DNA of 12,258 nt from NCBI GenBank assembly GCA_023231425.1, contig JALNVI010000077.1, positions 1 to 12,258 of the forward strand. The letters run 5' to 3'. A model generated the notes under the pieces. That model searched no databases. It was not told where the DNA came from and worked only from the letters and a program-made list of their open reading frames with translations. The position numbers and the translations under genes are program-made. Below, piece by piece: positions 1 to 6,636 of the stretch; positions within the stretch are counted from its first letter, which is position 1; every line of letters begins with the position of its first letter. The DNA comes from Desulforhopalus sp. Lineage in GTDB: Bacteria; Desulfobacterota; Desulfobulbia; Desulfobulbales; Desulfocapsaceae.

Positions 1-102
1 AAAGAGCAATTCATCAACTCTCTTAAAATAACTGGCATGCGAGTCGGTCTGTTACTGAACGTTACGCATTCAAAATTGGAGTGGGAACGTATTGTTCTCT
101 AA
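1..102 (+). CDS. GxxExxY-family protein, C-terminal end (partial)
   Basis: Frame 1 is open from the first base to a TAA at 100-102 and gives 33 residues. The segment ITGMRVGLLLNVTHSKLEWE followed by RIVL-stop resembles the C-terminus of GxxExxY (TIGR04256) proteins, which typically end in a [VI]GLLLNFG...L..KR.[VI]L pattern. The family is small (about 120-140 residues) and of unknown function, sometimes compared with nuclease folds. Only the tail is visible, so the diagnostic GxxExxY motif itself cannot be checked. Repeats built on TTCGTG begin 6 bases after the stop codon. The call rests on pattern recall from a short segment. Confidence 0.62.
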   Translation, partial: KEQFINSLKITGMRVGLLLNVTHSKLEWERIVL

Positions 103-107
103 CCCTG

Positions 108-192
108 TTCGTGAAAATTCGTGAAAATTCGTGTCTATTCGTGGTTACAAATTGCAAAAGGAACCACGAATGGACTCGGATAAACACGAATT
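108..192. repeat. TTCGTG 10-bp tandem units with inverted copy
   Basis: Four 10-bp units begin with TTCGTG at 108, 118, 128 and 138. After a 15-base loop the opposite strand repeats the theme: ATTCGTGGTT at 137-146 pairs exactly with AACCACGAAT at 162-171, and ACACGAAT follows at 184-191. The block could form a cruciform or RNA hairpin. A related single copy lies at 475-500. This is non-coding dispersed repeat DNA lying directly behind the GxxExxY gene. Confidence 0.75.
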
Positions 193-222
193 ATTACTCA
201 TTCGGAATCGCTAAAAAAGATG

Positions 223-268
223 TCCACGCAGTCGCGTTCTCTGGTCAGTAAAAAATGTGTTTGGTATG
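223..268 (+). repeat. 46-bp dispersed repeat, copy 1
   Basis: This segment runs from TCCACGCAGTCGCG to TTGGTATG and matches 421-466 at about 40 of 46 positions. Its 37-base portion at 231-267 matches 10155-10191 at 35 of 37 positions. The shared core is TTCTCTGRTYAGTAAAAAATGT. No open reading frame is conserved across the copies. Function is unknown; the pattern fits a small interspersed intergenic repeat family. Confidence 0.8.
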
Positions 269-280
269 ACACCATTCAAA

Positions 281-333
281 CGTTAAAAAAAAGCGGCCTG
301 CAGAGTTACTCTGCAGGCCGCTTTTTTTTAACG
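281..333. terminator. Bidirectional Rho-independent terminator, perfect 25-bp stem
   Basis: Positions 281-305 and 309-333 are perfect reverse complements around a TTA loop. The GC-rich core GCGGCCTGCAGAG is flanked by an A8 run on one side and a T8 run on the other, so the hairpin ends in a U tract on either strand. It lies about 180 bases past the der stop codon, where the long - strand operon would be expected to end, and downstream of the + strand gene entering from the left. A further 11-bp inverted pair, TTTGGTATGAC at 260-270 and GTCATACCAAA at 346-356, encloses it. Confidence 0.88.
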
Positions 334-420
334 TCGGGGAAACCAGTCATACCAAAGTAAAAAAAGTATTATACCATTCCTACTAAGCTACTAAGTTATG
401 CCCGTTTTAGATCCTGTATT

Positions 421-466
421 TCCACGCCGTCGTGTTCTCTGATTAGTAAAAAATGTAATTGGTATG
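421..466 (+). repeat. 46-bp dispersed repeat, copy 2
   Basis: Begins TCCACGCCGTCGTG and ends ATTGGTATG. It has the same orientation as copy 1 at 223-268, with six differences. It runs within nine bases into the TTCGTG repeat at 475-500, so two repeat families are again adjacent, as on the left side of the terminator. No gene is seen in it. Confidence 0.78.
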
Positions 467-474
467 GGTGGAAA

Positions 475-500
475 TTCGTGTCCATTCGTGGTTACAAACT
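475..500 (+). repeat. TTCGTG repeat, second copy
   Basis: TTCGTGTCCA followed by TTCGTGGTTACAAACTG repeats the end of the block at 128-153, including the GGTTACAAA run-out. It sits directly next to the der stop codon at 511. The two copies flank the 46-bp repeats and the terminator. Confidence 0.7.
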
Positions 501-510
501 GTAAATGGTA

Positions 511-1863
511 TTATTTCTTATCCTTCCGCTCCCGCTGCTCTGATTTATCTTTAAAGAAGATCTGGATGGGAATCATGTCGAGCCCGAGTCCTTCACGAAA
601 ACGATTTACCAGATAACGCTCGTAGGAAAAATGTACCCCTTTATAGGAGTTCGTCATAATGACAAACTTCGGCGGGCAGGTCCCCACCTGCGAAGTGTAG
701 TAGAACTTGAGTCGTTTGTTTTTATAGATCGGTGGCGAATGCTTCTCTACCGCCTCCTCCAGCAGGCGGTTCAGCGCCGAGGTCGGAAACCTGGAGCAGT
801 ACTGGCGATAAACCGAACCAATTATCGGAAACATCCGTTTGATACCATAGCCGGTCAATGCGGAGACGGTGATAATCGGTACAAAACCGAGATAGGGCAG
901 CACTCGACCGACTTCCTCCATCACCTCTTTCTGCCTTTTTTTATCCTTCTCCAGCAGATCCCACTTGTTCACCAGTACGATGAGCGCCTTGCCTTCATCC
1001 AGCACATAGCCGATTACCTTGGTGTCCTGCTCGGTAATCCCCTCCTCGGCATCAAGAATAACCACAGCGACATCGCAGCGACTCATGGCGGAGAGCGCTT
1101 TAAGGATACTGAATTTTTCCAGCTTCTCTTTCGTCTTCCCCTTGCGGCGAATCCCTGCGGTATCAATGAAGAGATAGTTGTAGTTCCCGTGGCTGACGAC
1201 GGTATCCACGCTGTCCCGGGTGGTACCCGAGACCTCCGAGACAACCATGCGCTCCTCTCCGAGAATGAGGTTGACCATGGAGGATTTTCCCACGTTCGGC
1301 CGCCCGAAGAAGGCAACCTTCACGGTACCCTCAGGAAGGATGGTCGCCTCACTCGGAGTGTCGATGGTGGCACAGAGGTCGTCCATAAAACTGCGGAAAC
1401 CGTAGGTGTGCTCCGCCGAAAGCGGCCAGAACCGCTCCACGCCAAGCTCGTAAAACGGACTCATTGACACTTCGTTCTTCGGACCGTCGATCTTGTTGAT
1501 AATATGGAAGACCGGCTTCTGCGTCCGGCGGAGCAGCTCAACGACCTCGTGATCAGCGGGAGTGACGCCCTCACGCCCGTCCATCAGGAAGAGAATGATA
1601 TCTGCCTCCTCAATAGCCGCCATAGCCTGTTCACGGATATGGTGAACGAGAACATCTTCCGGATTGTCGTCAATCCCGCCGGTATCCACCAGTAAAAAGC
1701 CTTTGTCCTCCCAGACGACCCGTTCATACTGCCGGTCGCGGGTAACGCCCGGCGTGGGATCGACGATCGCCTTGCGTGAGCGGGTAATGCGGTTGAACAA
1801 CGTTGATTTTCCGACATTCGGTCGACCAATAATGGCGATGACCGGAAGTTTAAGATCTACCAT
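511..1863 (-). CDS. der: Ribosome-associated GTPase Der (EngA)
   Basis: Der is an essential tandem GTPase needed for maturation of the 50S ribosomal subunit. The 450-residue product has the full family layout. GTPase domain 1 has a P-loop GRPNVGKS at 13-20, DTGG at 60-63 and NKID at 123-126. Domain 2 has GRPNVGKS at 187-194, DTAG at 234-237 and NKWD at 299-302. A KH-like RNA-binding domain at about 355-440 and a lysine-rich tail follow. The ATG is preceded by GAGAGG about 8 bases upstream. It is the last gene of the - strand cluster, 38 bases after the kinase/nucleotidyltransferase fusion, and is followed by the terminator at 281-333. Length and all G motifs are normal, so it should be functional. 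Confidence 0.98.
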   Translation of the reverse strand: MVDLKLPVIAIIGRPNVGKSTLFNRITRSRKAIVDPTPGVTRDRQYERVVWEDKGFLLVDTGGIDDNPEDVLVHHIREQAMAAIEEADIILFLMDGREGVTPADHEVVELLRRTQKPVFHIINKIDGPKNEVSMSPFYELGVERFWPLSAEHTYGFRSFMDDLCATIDTPSEATILPEGTVKVAFFGRPNVGKSSMVNLILGEERMVVSEVSGTTRDSVDTVVSHGNYNYLFIDTAGIRRKGKTKEKLEKFSILKALSAMSRCDVAVVILDAEEGITEQDTKVIGYVLDEGKALIVLVNKWDLLEKDKKRQKEVMEEVGRVLPYLGFVPIITVSALTGYGIKRMFPIIGSVYRQYCSRFPTSALNRLLEEAVEKHSPPIYKNKRLKFYYTSQVGTCPPKFVIMTNSYKGVHFSYERYLVNRFREGLGLDMIPIQIFFKDKSEQRERKDKK

Positions 1864-1901
1864 GGTATTTTCCTCTCTTGAGGATGTGATATAGGGGAAA
1901 T

Positions 1902-3833
1902 TTAGATTGCGAAATGCGCCGCAGCTTCAGCTGCCATCTTTCGCAGCAGGGGAAGGATGGCAAACTGCGAATTCTCCAGCCGCCGAGACAACATGGCAAC
2001 CGAAGGTTTGAGAAAACGGGCGAAGAAGGGCTTGCCCTTCTGCTGCGAGAGGAAGGCAAAGGCCCCGAGAATCTGCAGGTTACGCTGCAGGGCAAGGTCT
2101 TCATAGTGGTACTGAAAAAGATCTCTGTCAACACATGCCTCAGGAGCCGTCCTGCTGAGGAGCGTGCAGTAATACTCTCTCAACTCGTCCTGCAGCTGCG
2201 GTGCAAGAGAAACATAAGGGTCCATCAGCAAAGAAGCAAGGTCATACCCCAGAGGTCCCCTGCGGCCCCCCTGGAAATCGATGAAACAGGGTTCCCCCTC
2301 TTTAAGCATAATATTGCGGGACTGGCAGTCCCGGTGGAGGAAATAGTCTGCAGGGGCCTCGCCCGCCCGGGTGGCCAGAGCTCGGAACTCCTCTTCAATA
2401 CCAGCCGGTCCCCCGCGCTGCAGCAGGCCACCCCAGAAGGCGCGGAGAAAATAGCCGGACTCCTGCACCATCATTACATTCTCGTCATATCGTGGCGTGT
2501 CACAGCACCAGCTGGAATCAAACGCCTTTCCGCCTTCAACCTGTAGAAGGACAAGCCGCGCAAGCACCTTTTCGTAGAGCCGCTTCACGCCCTCGAAATC
2601 CTTCGCCGCCTGCAGTTCCCGTACCCTGTCGTAGAGACTGACGCTGCCGAGATCCTCCATCACCAGAACACCGCTCCCCGCATCGTAGCCGAAGACCTGC
2701 GGCACGGCACAGTGCCGGGTGGCGAGATGAGACCCGATTCGCCACACCGCCTCCGCCTCACGCATCTCTGCCGGGGCATGCCCTGCCGGGGCGACAATAA
2801 TAAAGTTCGGCAGTCGCCAGAAGCGACGGTTCGAACCGTCTGGAGAGAGAACCTTCACTCTTTTCATATTGCACTCCCGGCCGATATCGACCAGCAGCTT
2901 CGCGGCCGTCTCCAGCAGTGCCGCGTCTTCTTCAACGCCGGAGAGAAAAGTGTCACACACCTCCGCCCCCGGCGCAACGTCCACCCCGCTCCAGATCACC
3001 GATCGGCAGATCCGTGCTCCGGCGCCAATCTTCGCCGCGCCGATCACATTCCACTCCTCCAGTCGTGCCGCAGGCTCAATCTCCGCCGCAGGAGCGACAG
3101 GATGCTCCGCAGCCTCAGCCAGTTCGGGCCAGCACGGCGCAATACCGGTAAGCAGTGCCCCCTGCAGTTCGAGATAGTCCTGCGGAGAGCCGATATCAGT
3201 CCAGAAGAATTTTTCGTTCGTGCCCTTTTCAAGGTCAGCCCGGTAGCAGGAGATCTTCCCGCCTTCCCGCAGCAACTGGCGATAGCGCTCAATGATACAG
3301 GAGGAACCCTCCGGCTCAATCCCCGCCAGCACCTGTGGTTCAATCACATGAATACCGGTGAAGGCCAGCGCACCCTCTTCCCCCCGCGCGTCAAAATGAT
3401 CTACCCGGGCCCCTTTGCAGGATACCGTATTGAAACGCGGGCAGTCGTGCATGGCCAGGGTCACAGCGGCATCACCTGCGCAGTGTACCCGATAGAGCAG
3501 CCCGAAATCCACCGTATGGTAAATATCGCCGTTGGTCACCAGAATCGGTCCCGTATCAAAGGAACCGAGCGCTTTGCGCAGACCACCGCCGGTACCGAGA
3601 ACATTTTCTTCCTTTTGCAGGATAATCCCGTTCACGCCAGCCACCGCCGCCTCAATCTGTTCACTGAGATAGTGGCAGTTGACAACAATACGTGTAAAGC
3701 CGGCACGCTGCAGCCGCGTGATGGTAAGCAGCAGAAGTTCTCTGTTTAAAATGGGAAAAAGGGGTTTAGGTCGCAACAGGGTGTGCGGCAGAAGCCTGGC
3801 ACCAAACCCCGCCGCGAGAATCATTGCCTGCAT
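1902..3833 (-). CDS. Fused MurU-like nucleotidyltransferase and AmgK-like sugar kinase
   Basis: The 643-residue product has two enzymes in one chain. Residues 1-230 are a sugar-1-phosphate nucleotidyltransferase: LAAGFGARLLPHT followed by RPKPL at 21-25, and NGD at 101-103. Residues about 256-300 add hexapeptide (left-handed beta-helix) repeats. From about 323 an aminoglycoside-phosphotransferase fold begins, with the Brenner motif HRDCQSRN at 500-507 and the metal-binding IDFQ at 518-521, followed by GPLGYDLASLL as in AmgK (COG3178). In Pseudomonas, separate AmgK and MurU phosphorylate MurNAc (or GlcNAc) at C1 and convert it to UDP-MurNAc. The co-clustered NamZ-like gene supports a MurNAc role. 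The beta-helix segment is absent from short MurU proteins, so another sugar 1-phosphate remains possible. The ATG has AGGGA six bases upstream and lies 19 bases after lpxI. An in-frame ATG at 2867 (residue 323), with GGGAG before it, sits exactly at the domain junction. Confidence 0.85.
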   Translation of the reverse strand: MQAMILAAGFGARLLPHTLLRPKPLFPILNRELLLLTITRLQRAGFTRIVVNCHYLSEQIEAAVAGVNGIILQKEENVLGTGGGLRKALGSFDTGPILVTNGDIYHTVDFGLLYRVHCAGDAAVTLAMHDCPRFNTVSCKGARVDHFDARGEEGALAFTGIHVIEPQVLAGIEPEGSSCIIERYRQLLREGGKISCYRADLEKGTNEKFFWTDIGSPQDYLELQGALLTGIAPCWPELAEAAEHPVAPAAEIEPAARLEEWNVIGAAKIGAGARICRSVIWSGVDVAPGAEVCDTFLSGVEEDAALLETAAKLLVDIGRECNMKRVKVLSPDGSNRRFWRLPNFIIVAPAGHAPAEMREAEAVWRIGSHLATRHCAVPQVFGYDAGSGVLVMEDLGSVSLYDRVRELQAAKDFEGVKRLYEKVLARLVLLQVEGGKAFDSSWCCDTPRYDENVMMVQESGYFLRAFWGGLLQRGGPAGIEEEFRALATRAGEAPADYFLHRDCQSRNIMLKEGEPCFIDFQGGRRGPLGYDLASLLMDPYVSLAPQLQDELREYYCTLLSRTAPEACVDRDLFQYHYEDLALQRNLQILGAFAFLSQQKGKPFFARFLKPSVAMLSRRLENSQFAILPLLRKMAAEAAAHFAI

Positions 3834-3852
3834 GTTGAGTCCCTGTGATGGT

Positions 3853-4698
3853 TCAATCGTATTTTAACCTGCCGTTCTTGTCTTCACGCAGTCCGACCAC
3901 CACAATTCCGGCCTCGTTGGCCATCTGCAGCATTTTTTCGCGGTCAAAGAGCAGGGACTGTCCCGCCTCCACGGCGAGAACAGAAGCTTTCACACTGATC
4001 ATATTGTCGATGGTCTTCGGCCCGATGGCCGGGAGATCAAAACGGAAATCCTGATCCGGCTTGCGAACCTTCACCACCACGGCCTTCTCGCCAGCGAGTT
4101 TACCACCACGCAGAATAGTGGCGTCGGTGCCGTCGATAGCCTCAACCGCCAGCACGGAGCAGTCACGCACCACAATACACTGACCGATATCAAGTTCCCC
4201 GATAGCCTTGGCATTGCGCCAGCCGAATTCGATATCCTGCCACTGCTCTCTGTTCGGTTTCTTCTTCGTCAGCACCCCCTGCGGAAAGAGCAGATGCTGG
4301 AGGAAAAGGGTCGATTCAAGAACCTTAATCCCCTCCCCCTCAAGACTCTTCGCAATGGCGCGGAGAATAGCGTCGTCCTGCTTGCGGTCAATCTTGTTCC
4401 ACAGGGTGAGTGCCTTGAAATCCGGCATCACATCGCGGAAGATACGTGTCTTGGTGATGGTGCCGAGGAAAACCGTCTCTCCCACTCCTTCATTATGAAA
4501 GAAAGAGGTGAGTTTCCCGAGCTGCCCGAGCTTCACCCAGCAAACGGCATCGGCAAGAGCAGCAAGTCCCTGCTCAGTCTCTCCGCGAAAGGCCACCACC
4601 ACCACCCGGCGTCCCGCATCCCGGGCAGCTTTAGCAAAGAGCAGCGGAAACTGTCCGCCGCCGGCAATAATCCCGATATTTTCGTCTCTGACGCCCAT
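3853..4698 (-). CDS. lpxI: UDP-2,3-diacylglucosamine pyrophosphatase LpxI
   Basis: LpxI hydrolyses UDP-2,3-diacylglucosamine to lipid X (2,3-diacyl-GlcN-1-phosphate) and UMP, the fourth Raetz-pathway step, replacing the unrelated LpxH of enterobacteria. The 281-residue protein has the family's N-terminal IGIIAGGGQFP at 8-18 and the C-terminal catalytic region with FDLPAIGPKT at 220-229. Its Asp221 corresponds by my alignment to the essential Asp in Caulobacter LpxI. It is a soluble, probably membrane-associated enzyme. The gene starts six bases after the lpxA stop; its GAGGAG ribosome site overlaps that stop and is unusually close to the ATG (about 2-3 bases), suggesting translational coupling. 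lpxB, often next in such clusters, is not here; the murU/amgK-like fusion follows instead. Confidence 0.95.
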   Translation of the reverse strand: MGVRDENIGIIAGGGQFPLLFAKAARDAGRRVVVVAFRGETEQGLAALADAVCWVKLGQLGKLTSFFHNEGVGETVFLGTITKTRIFRDVMPDFKALTLWNKIDRKQDDAILRAIAKSLEGEGIKVLESTLFLQHLLFPQGVLTKKKPNREQWQDIEFGWRNAKAIGELDIGQCIVVRDCSVLAVEAIDGTDATILRGGKLAGEKAVVVKVRKPDQDFRFDLPAIGPKTIDNMISVKASVLAVEAGQSLLFDREKMLQMANEAGIVVVGLREDKNGRLKYD

Positions 4699-4704
4699 AT
4701 CTCC

Positions 4705-5502
4705 TCAGTCGTCGTTCACGCGCTGAATAAAACCGCGCTTTGAAGCGGTGAGAAATTCAACGAGATATTTGGCCTCTGCACTGTCGGGAAATTCCTTCAG
4801 CACCTCTTCAAAGGCATCTTTTTTCAGCAGTTCATCGGTCTTGAAGATCAGACGAAAGGCCCCATCAAGCCGGCGAACAGCCTCGTTGCTCAGCCCGGCC
4901 CGTTTGAGACCGATCTTGTTGATCCCTGAAATTTTCGTTCTGTTACGGGTTCCCGCAAGCAGCATGTAGGGGGGAACATCCTTGCCGATACCGGACATCC
5001 CGCCAATATAGCTGAAGGTACCGATCCGCACAAACTGATGCACTGCCACCAGACCGCCAAGGGAGGCAAAATCACCAATCTCCACATGGCCGCCGAGGGT
5101 GGCGACGTTGGCCATGATAACCCGGTTACCAAGTTTGCAGTCATGGGCAACGTGGGTATAGGCCATCAACAGGCAGTCGTTGCCGATCACCGTCTGGCCG
5201 CCGCCGTCCACCGTACCGCGATGGATGGTGGCGTATTCACGAATGGTGTTGCCATTACCCATGATCAGCTCGGTATCTTCGCCTTTATAGCTCAAATCCT
5301 GCGGCGCACCACCCACGGTGGCGAAAGAGTGGATAACGTTGCGCTCGCCGATGGTACACGGTCCGCCAATGACAGAGTGAGCACCGACGCGAGTCTCTGC
5401 GCCAATGGTCACCCCCTCTTCAATGACAGCATAGGGCCCGATCTCAACACTGGGATGAATTTTCGCGCTCGGCGCGATTACTGCAGTTTCATGTATGGCC
5501 AT
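4705..5502 (-). CDS. lpxA: UDP-N-acetylglucosamine acyltransferase LpxA
   Basis: LpxA transfers a 3-hydroxyacyl chain from acyl carrier protein to O3 of UDP-GlcNAc, the first step of lipid A synthesis, in the cytosol. The 265-residue product consists of hexapeptide repeats forming a left-handed beta-helix, then a helical C-terminal domain. HVAHDC carries His117 and His120, the latter equivalent to catalytic His125 of E. coli; GGHV (His139) and AVHQF (His155) are also present. Gly168 in the IGGMSG segment aligns with E. coli Gly173, the chain-length ruler, which suggests long (about C14) acyl chains. The ATG at 5502 was chosen because AAGGAG precedes it by 6-7 bases. A TTG at 5619 would extend the frame by 39 residues, but that stretch is not LpxA-like and derives from repeat DNA. 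The frame is intact despite the repeats upstream. Confidence 0.95.
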   Translation of the reverse strand: MAIHETAVIAPSAKIHPSVEIGPYAVIEEGVTIGAETRVGAHSVIGGPCTIGERNVIHSFATVGGAPQDLSYKGEDTELIMGNGNTIREYATIHRGTVDGGGQTVIGNDCLLMAYTHVAHDCKLGNRVIMANVATLGGHVEIGDFASLGGLVAVHQFVRIGTFSYIGGMSGIGKDVPPYMLLAGTRNRTKISGINKIGLKRAGLSNEAVRRLDGAFRLIFKTDELLKKDAFEEVLKEFPDSAEAKYLVEFLTASKRGFIQRVNDD

Positions 5503-5590
5503 GGCGGCTCCTTCTCTCTTATGGGGATAGCGAAAATCGCCCATCTTCTTTAGGGTACTTTGAATAGTCAGCTTTTCGCCCATCTTCTTC

Positions 5591-5640
5591 GTTACAGTCA
5601 AAAATTTATCCTCCGACAAAGCGAGGAACGAGACGTCGAG
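5591..5640 (+). repeat. 50-bp direct repeat, copy 1
   Basis: Matches 5719-5768 at 44 of 50 positions in the same orientation, including an identical ATCCTCCGACAAAGC and an identical end GGAACGAGACGTCGAG. The copies are 128 bases apart. All six differences are transitions. It lies between fabZ and lpxA, with no coding potential that fits either neighbour. Confidence 0.8.
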
Positions 5641-5662
5641 AGATCAAATATGGCTGTAATAA

Positions 5663-5691
5663 ATTTTATCCTGTGTCTCGAATATGAACAA
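5663..5691 (-). promoter_or_regulatory. Possible sigma-70 promoter for lpxA
   Basis: On the - strand TTGTTC (5686-5691) and TAAAAT (5663-5668) are separated by exactly 17 bases. The -10 box matches five of six consensus bases; the -35 matches only three. It would start transcription about 150 bases ahead of lpxA, between the two 50-bp repeats, and could restore lpxA expression if the 663-base gap weakens read-through from fabZ. AT-rich DNA yields such matches by chance. Confidence 0.3.
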
Positions 5692-5718
5692 AACACAAGA
5701 TTATTCAAGGTACCCTTT

Positions 5719-5768
5719 ATTGCAGTTAAAAATCTATCCTCCGACAAAGCAGGGAACGAGACGTCGAG
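5719..5768 (+). repeat. 50-bp direct repeat, copy 2
   Basis: Second copy of the 5591-5640 repeat. A looser inverted relation is also present: 5701-5719 is close to the reverse complement of about 5549-5567 (TAGGGTACTTTGAATA at 5551-5566). The local structure therefore mixes direct and inverted copies. There is nothing gene-like in it. Confidence 0.78.
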
Positions 5769-5818
5769 GTAAGTAATAGACTCCTATATCAACTGCTCTG
5801 CTGGTAACTTCTAAAAAA

Positions 5819-6141
5819 ATTATGAAAAAAGACAAAAACAAAAAGACAAAAAAGGAGGCAGGAAAAAGCAGGCCAACAAAATCCGATGATGTCTGTTGTG
5901 GGATGAGACGGCTTAAGGTGTTCTTGTGAAAGCCGGAACAGCAAAAAGATTTCGTTGGCCATCCAGTCTTTGTCTTTCCGTCTTTTGCCTTTCCCTTTCT
6001 CCTGTCTCCCTTCTCCTGCTTCCCTTTTTCCGTCCTTCCCGCTTGCAAATTACAAAATCTTTATTCTCAAATGTTTTTGCTTTTCTTCGCGGTAAAAAAA
6101 TTGTCTTACCGTTTTTTGCTTTTCCCTTTCTCCCCTCTTCC
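5819..6141. repeat. Composite purine/pyrimidine repeat element, copy A
   Basis: A purine-rich arm at about 5819-5883 is followed by a pyrimidine-rich arm at about 5948-6141. The inner ends GGCCAACAAAATC (5871-5883) and GATTTCGTTGGCC (5948-5960) are inverted repeats with one mismatch. The pyrimidine arm is a divergent copy of 10223-10418: 22 bases at 5950-5971 equal 10223-10244. Both contain CTTTCCGTCTTT, TTTCCCTTTCTCC, TCTTCGCGG and a CGGTAA...TTACCG hairpin (6090-6095/6106-6111) followed by Ts. The reading frames here give only Lys/Arg/Glu-rich low-complexity peptides and are not credible genes. The element makes up most of the unusually long fabZ-lpxA gap. Confidence 0.7.
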
Positions 6142-6165
6142 ATCTAATAACAAAAGAATACCTGC

Positions 6166-6618
6166 TCAGGTAAAAGAGGCCATCAATTCAGCTTCAGCCA
6201 CCACCTTGTCATCAACCCTTGCCACGCCCTTCATCACCGTTACCGTACGCTTGCGTTTGAGAAAGGTCAGCGTGTAATAGATCTGATCTCCGGGGACGAC
6301 AGGCTTGCGAAAACGCGCCTTGTCGATTCCGGCGAAAAAGAGAATCTTGCTGCCAATATACTCCGGCTTGTCATAAAAGGCCATGATCCCGCCAACCTGA
6401 GCCATCCCTTCAAGGAGTAACACTCCGGGCATGATCGGCTGACCAGGAAAGTGTCCCTGGAAAAAAGGCTCATTGATCGTAACATTTTTCAGCCCGACAA
6501 TCTCATTTCCCATATCCATCTTGACAATCCGGTCCACGAGCAGGAAGGGATAGCGGTGCGGCAGCACCTTCATGATCTCTTGAATATCAATATTTTCGGG
6601 GACTATAGATTCTTCCAT
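6166..6618 (-). CDS. fabZ: 3-hydroxyacyl-ACP dehydratase FabZ
   Basis: FabZ dehydrates beta-hydroxyacyl-ACP in type II fatty acid synthesis and competes with LpxA and LpxD for 3-hydroxyacyl-ACP, which explains why they are co-encoded. The 150-residue hot-dog protein has LPHRYPFLLVDR at 19-30 and the active-site motif GHFPGQPIMPGVLLLE with His56 and Glu70, 14 residues apart as in known FabZ enzymes. The ATG has AAGGAG about 8 bases upstream. It lies 18 bases after lpxD. A small perfect palindrome, TACCTG-CT-CAGGTA at 6159-6172, overlaps the stop codon and is followed on the - strand by a U-rich stretch, so some termination at the gene end is possible. Confidence 0.97.
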   Translation of the reverse strand: MEESIVPENIDIQEIMKVLPHRYPFLLVDRIVKMDMGNEIVGLKNVTINEPFFQGHFPGQPIMPGVLLLEGMAQVGGIMAFYDKPEYIGSKILFFAGIDKARFRKPVVPGDQIYYTLTFLKRKRTVTVMKGVARVDDKVVAEAELMASFT

Positions 6619-6636
6619 GGTACTTCTCCTTCACTT

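Noticed and set aside
103..510. Possible CRISPR array from the regular TTCGTG repeats
   Set aside because: Units are 10 bp in direct tandem without unique spacers of about 30 bases, and there are no cas genes.
631..1467. Long + strand open frame of 278 codons inside der
   Set aside because: It lies entirely antisense to der, which has all GTPase motifs intact; the translation shows no family pattern.
2712..3749. 345-codon + strand frame opposite the kinase/nucleotidyltransferase fusion
   Set aside because: Antisense shadow of a GC-rich gene; composition is Arg/His-rich and no domain is recognisable.
5503..5619. 39-residue N-terminal extension of LpxA from a TTG start
   Set aside because: The extension is not LpxA-like, comes from local repeat DNA, and the ATG at 5502 has a good ribosome site at normal spacing.
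5734..6147. Overlapping frames giving Lys/Arg/Glu-rich peptides in the fabZ-lpxA gap
   Set aside because: They arise from purine/pyrimidine repeat DNA that recurs at 9976-10418 with different frames; no start with a ribosome site and no conserved protein.
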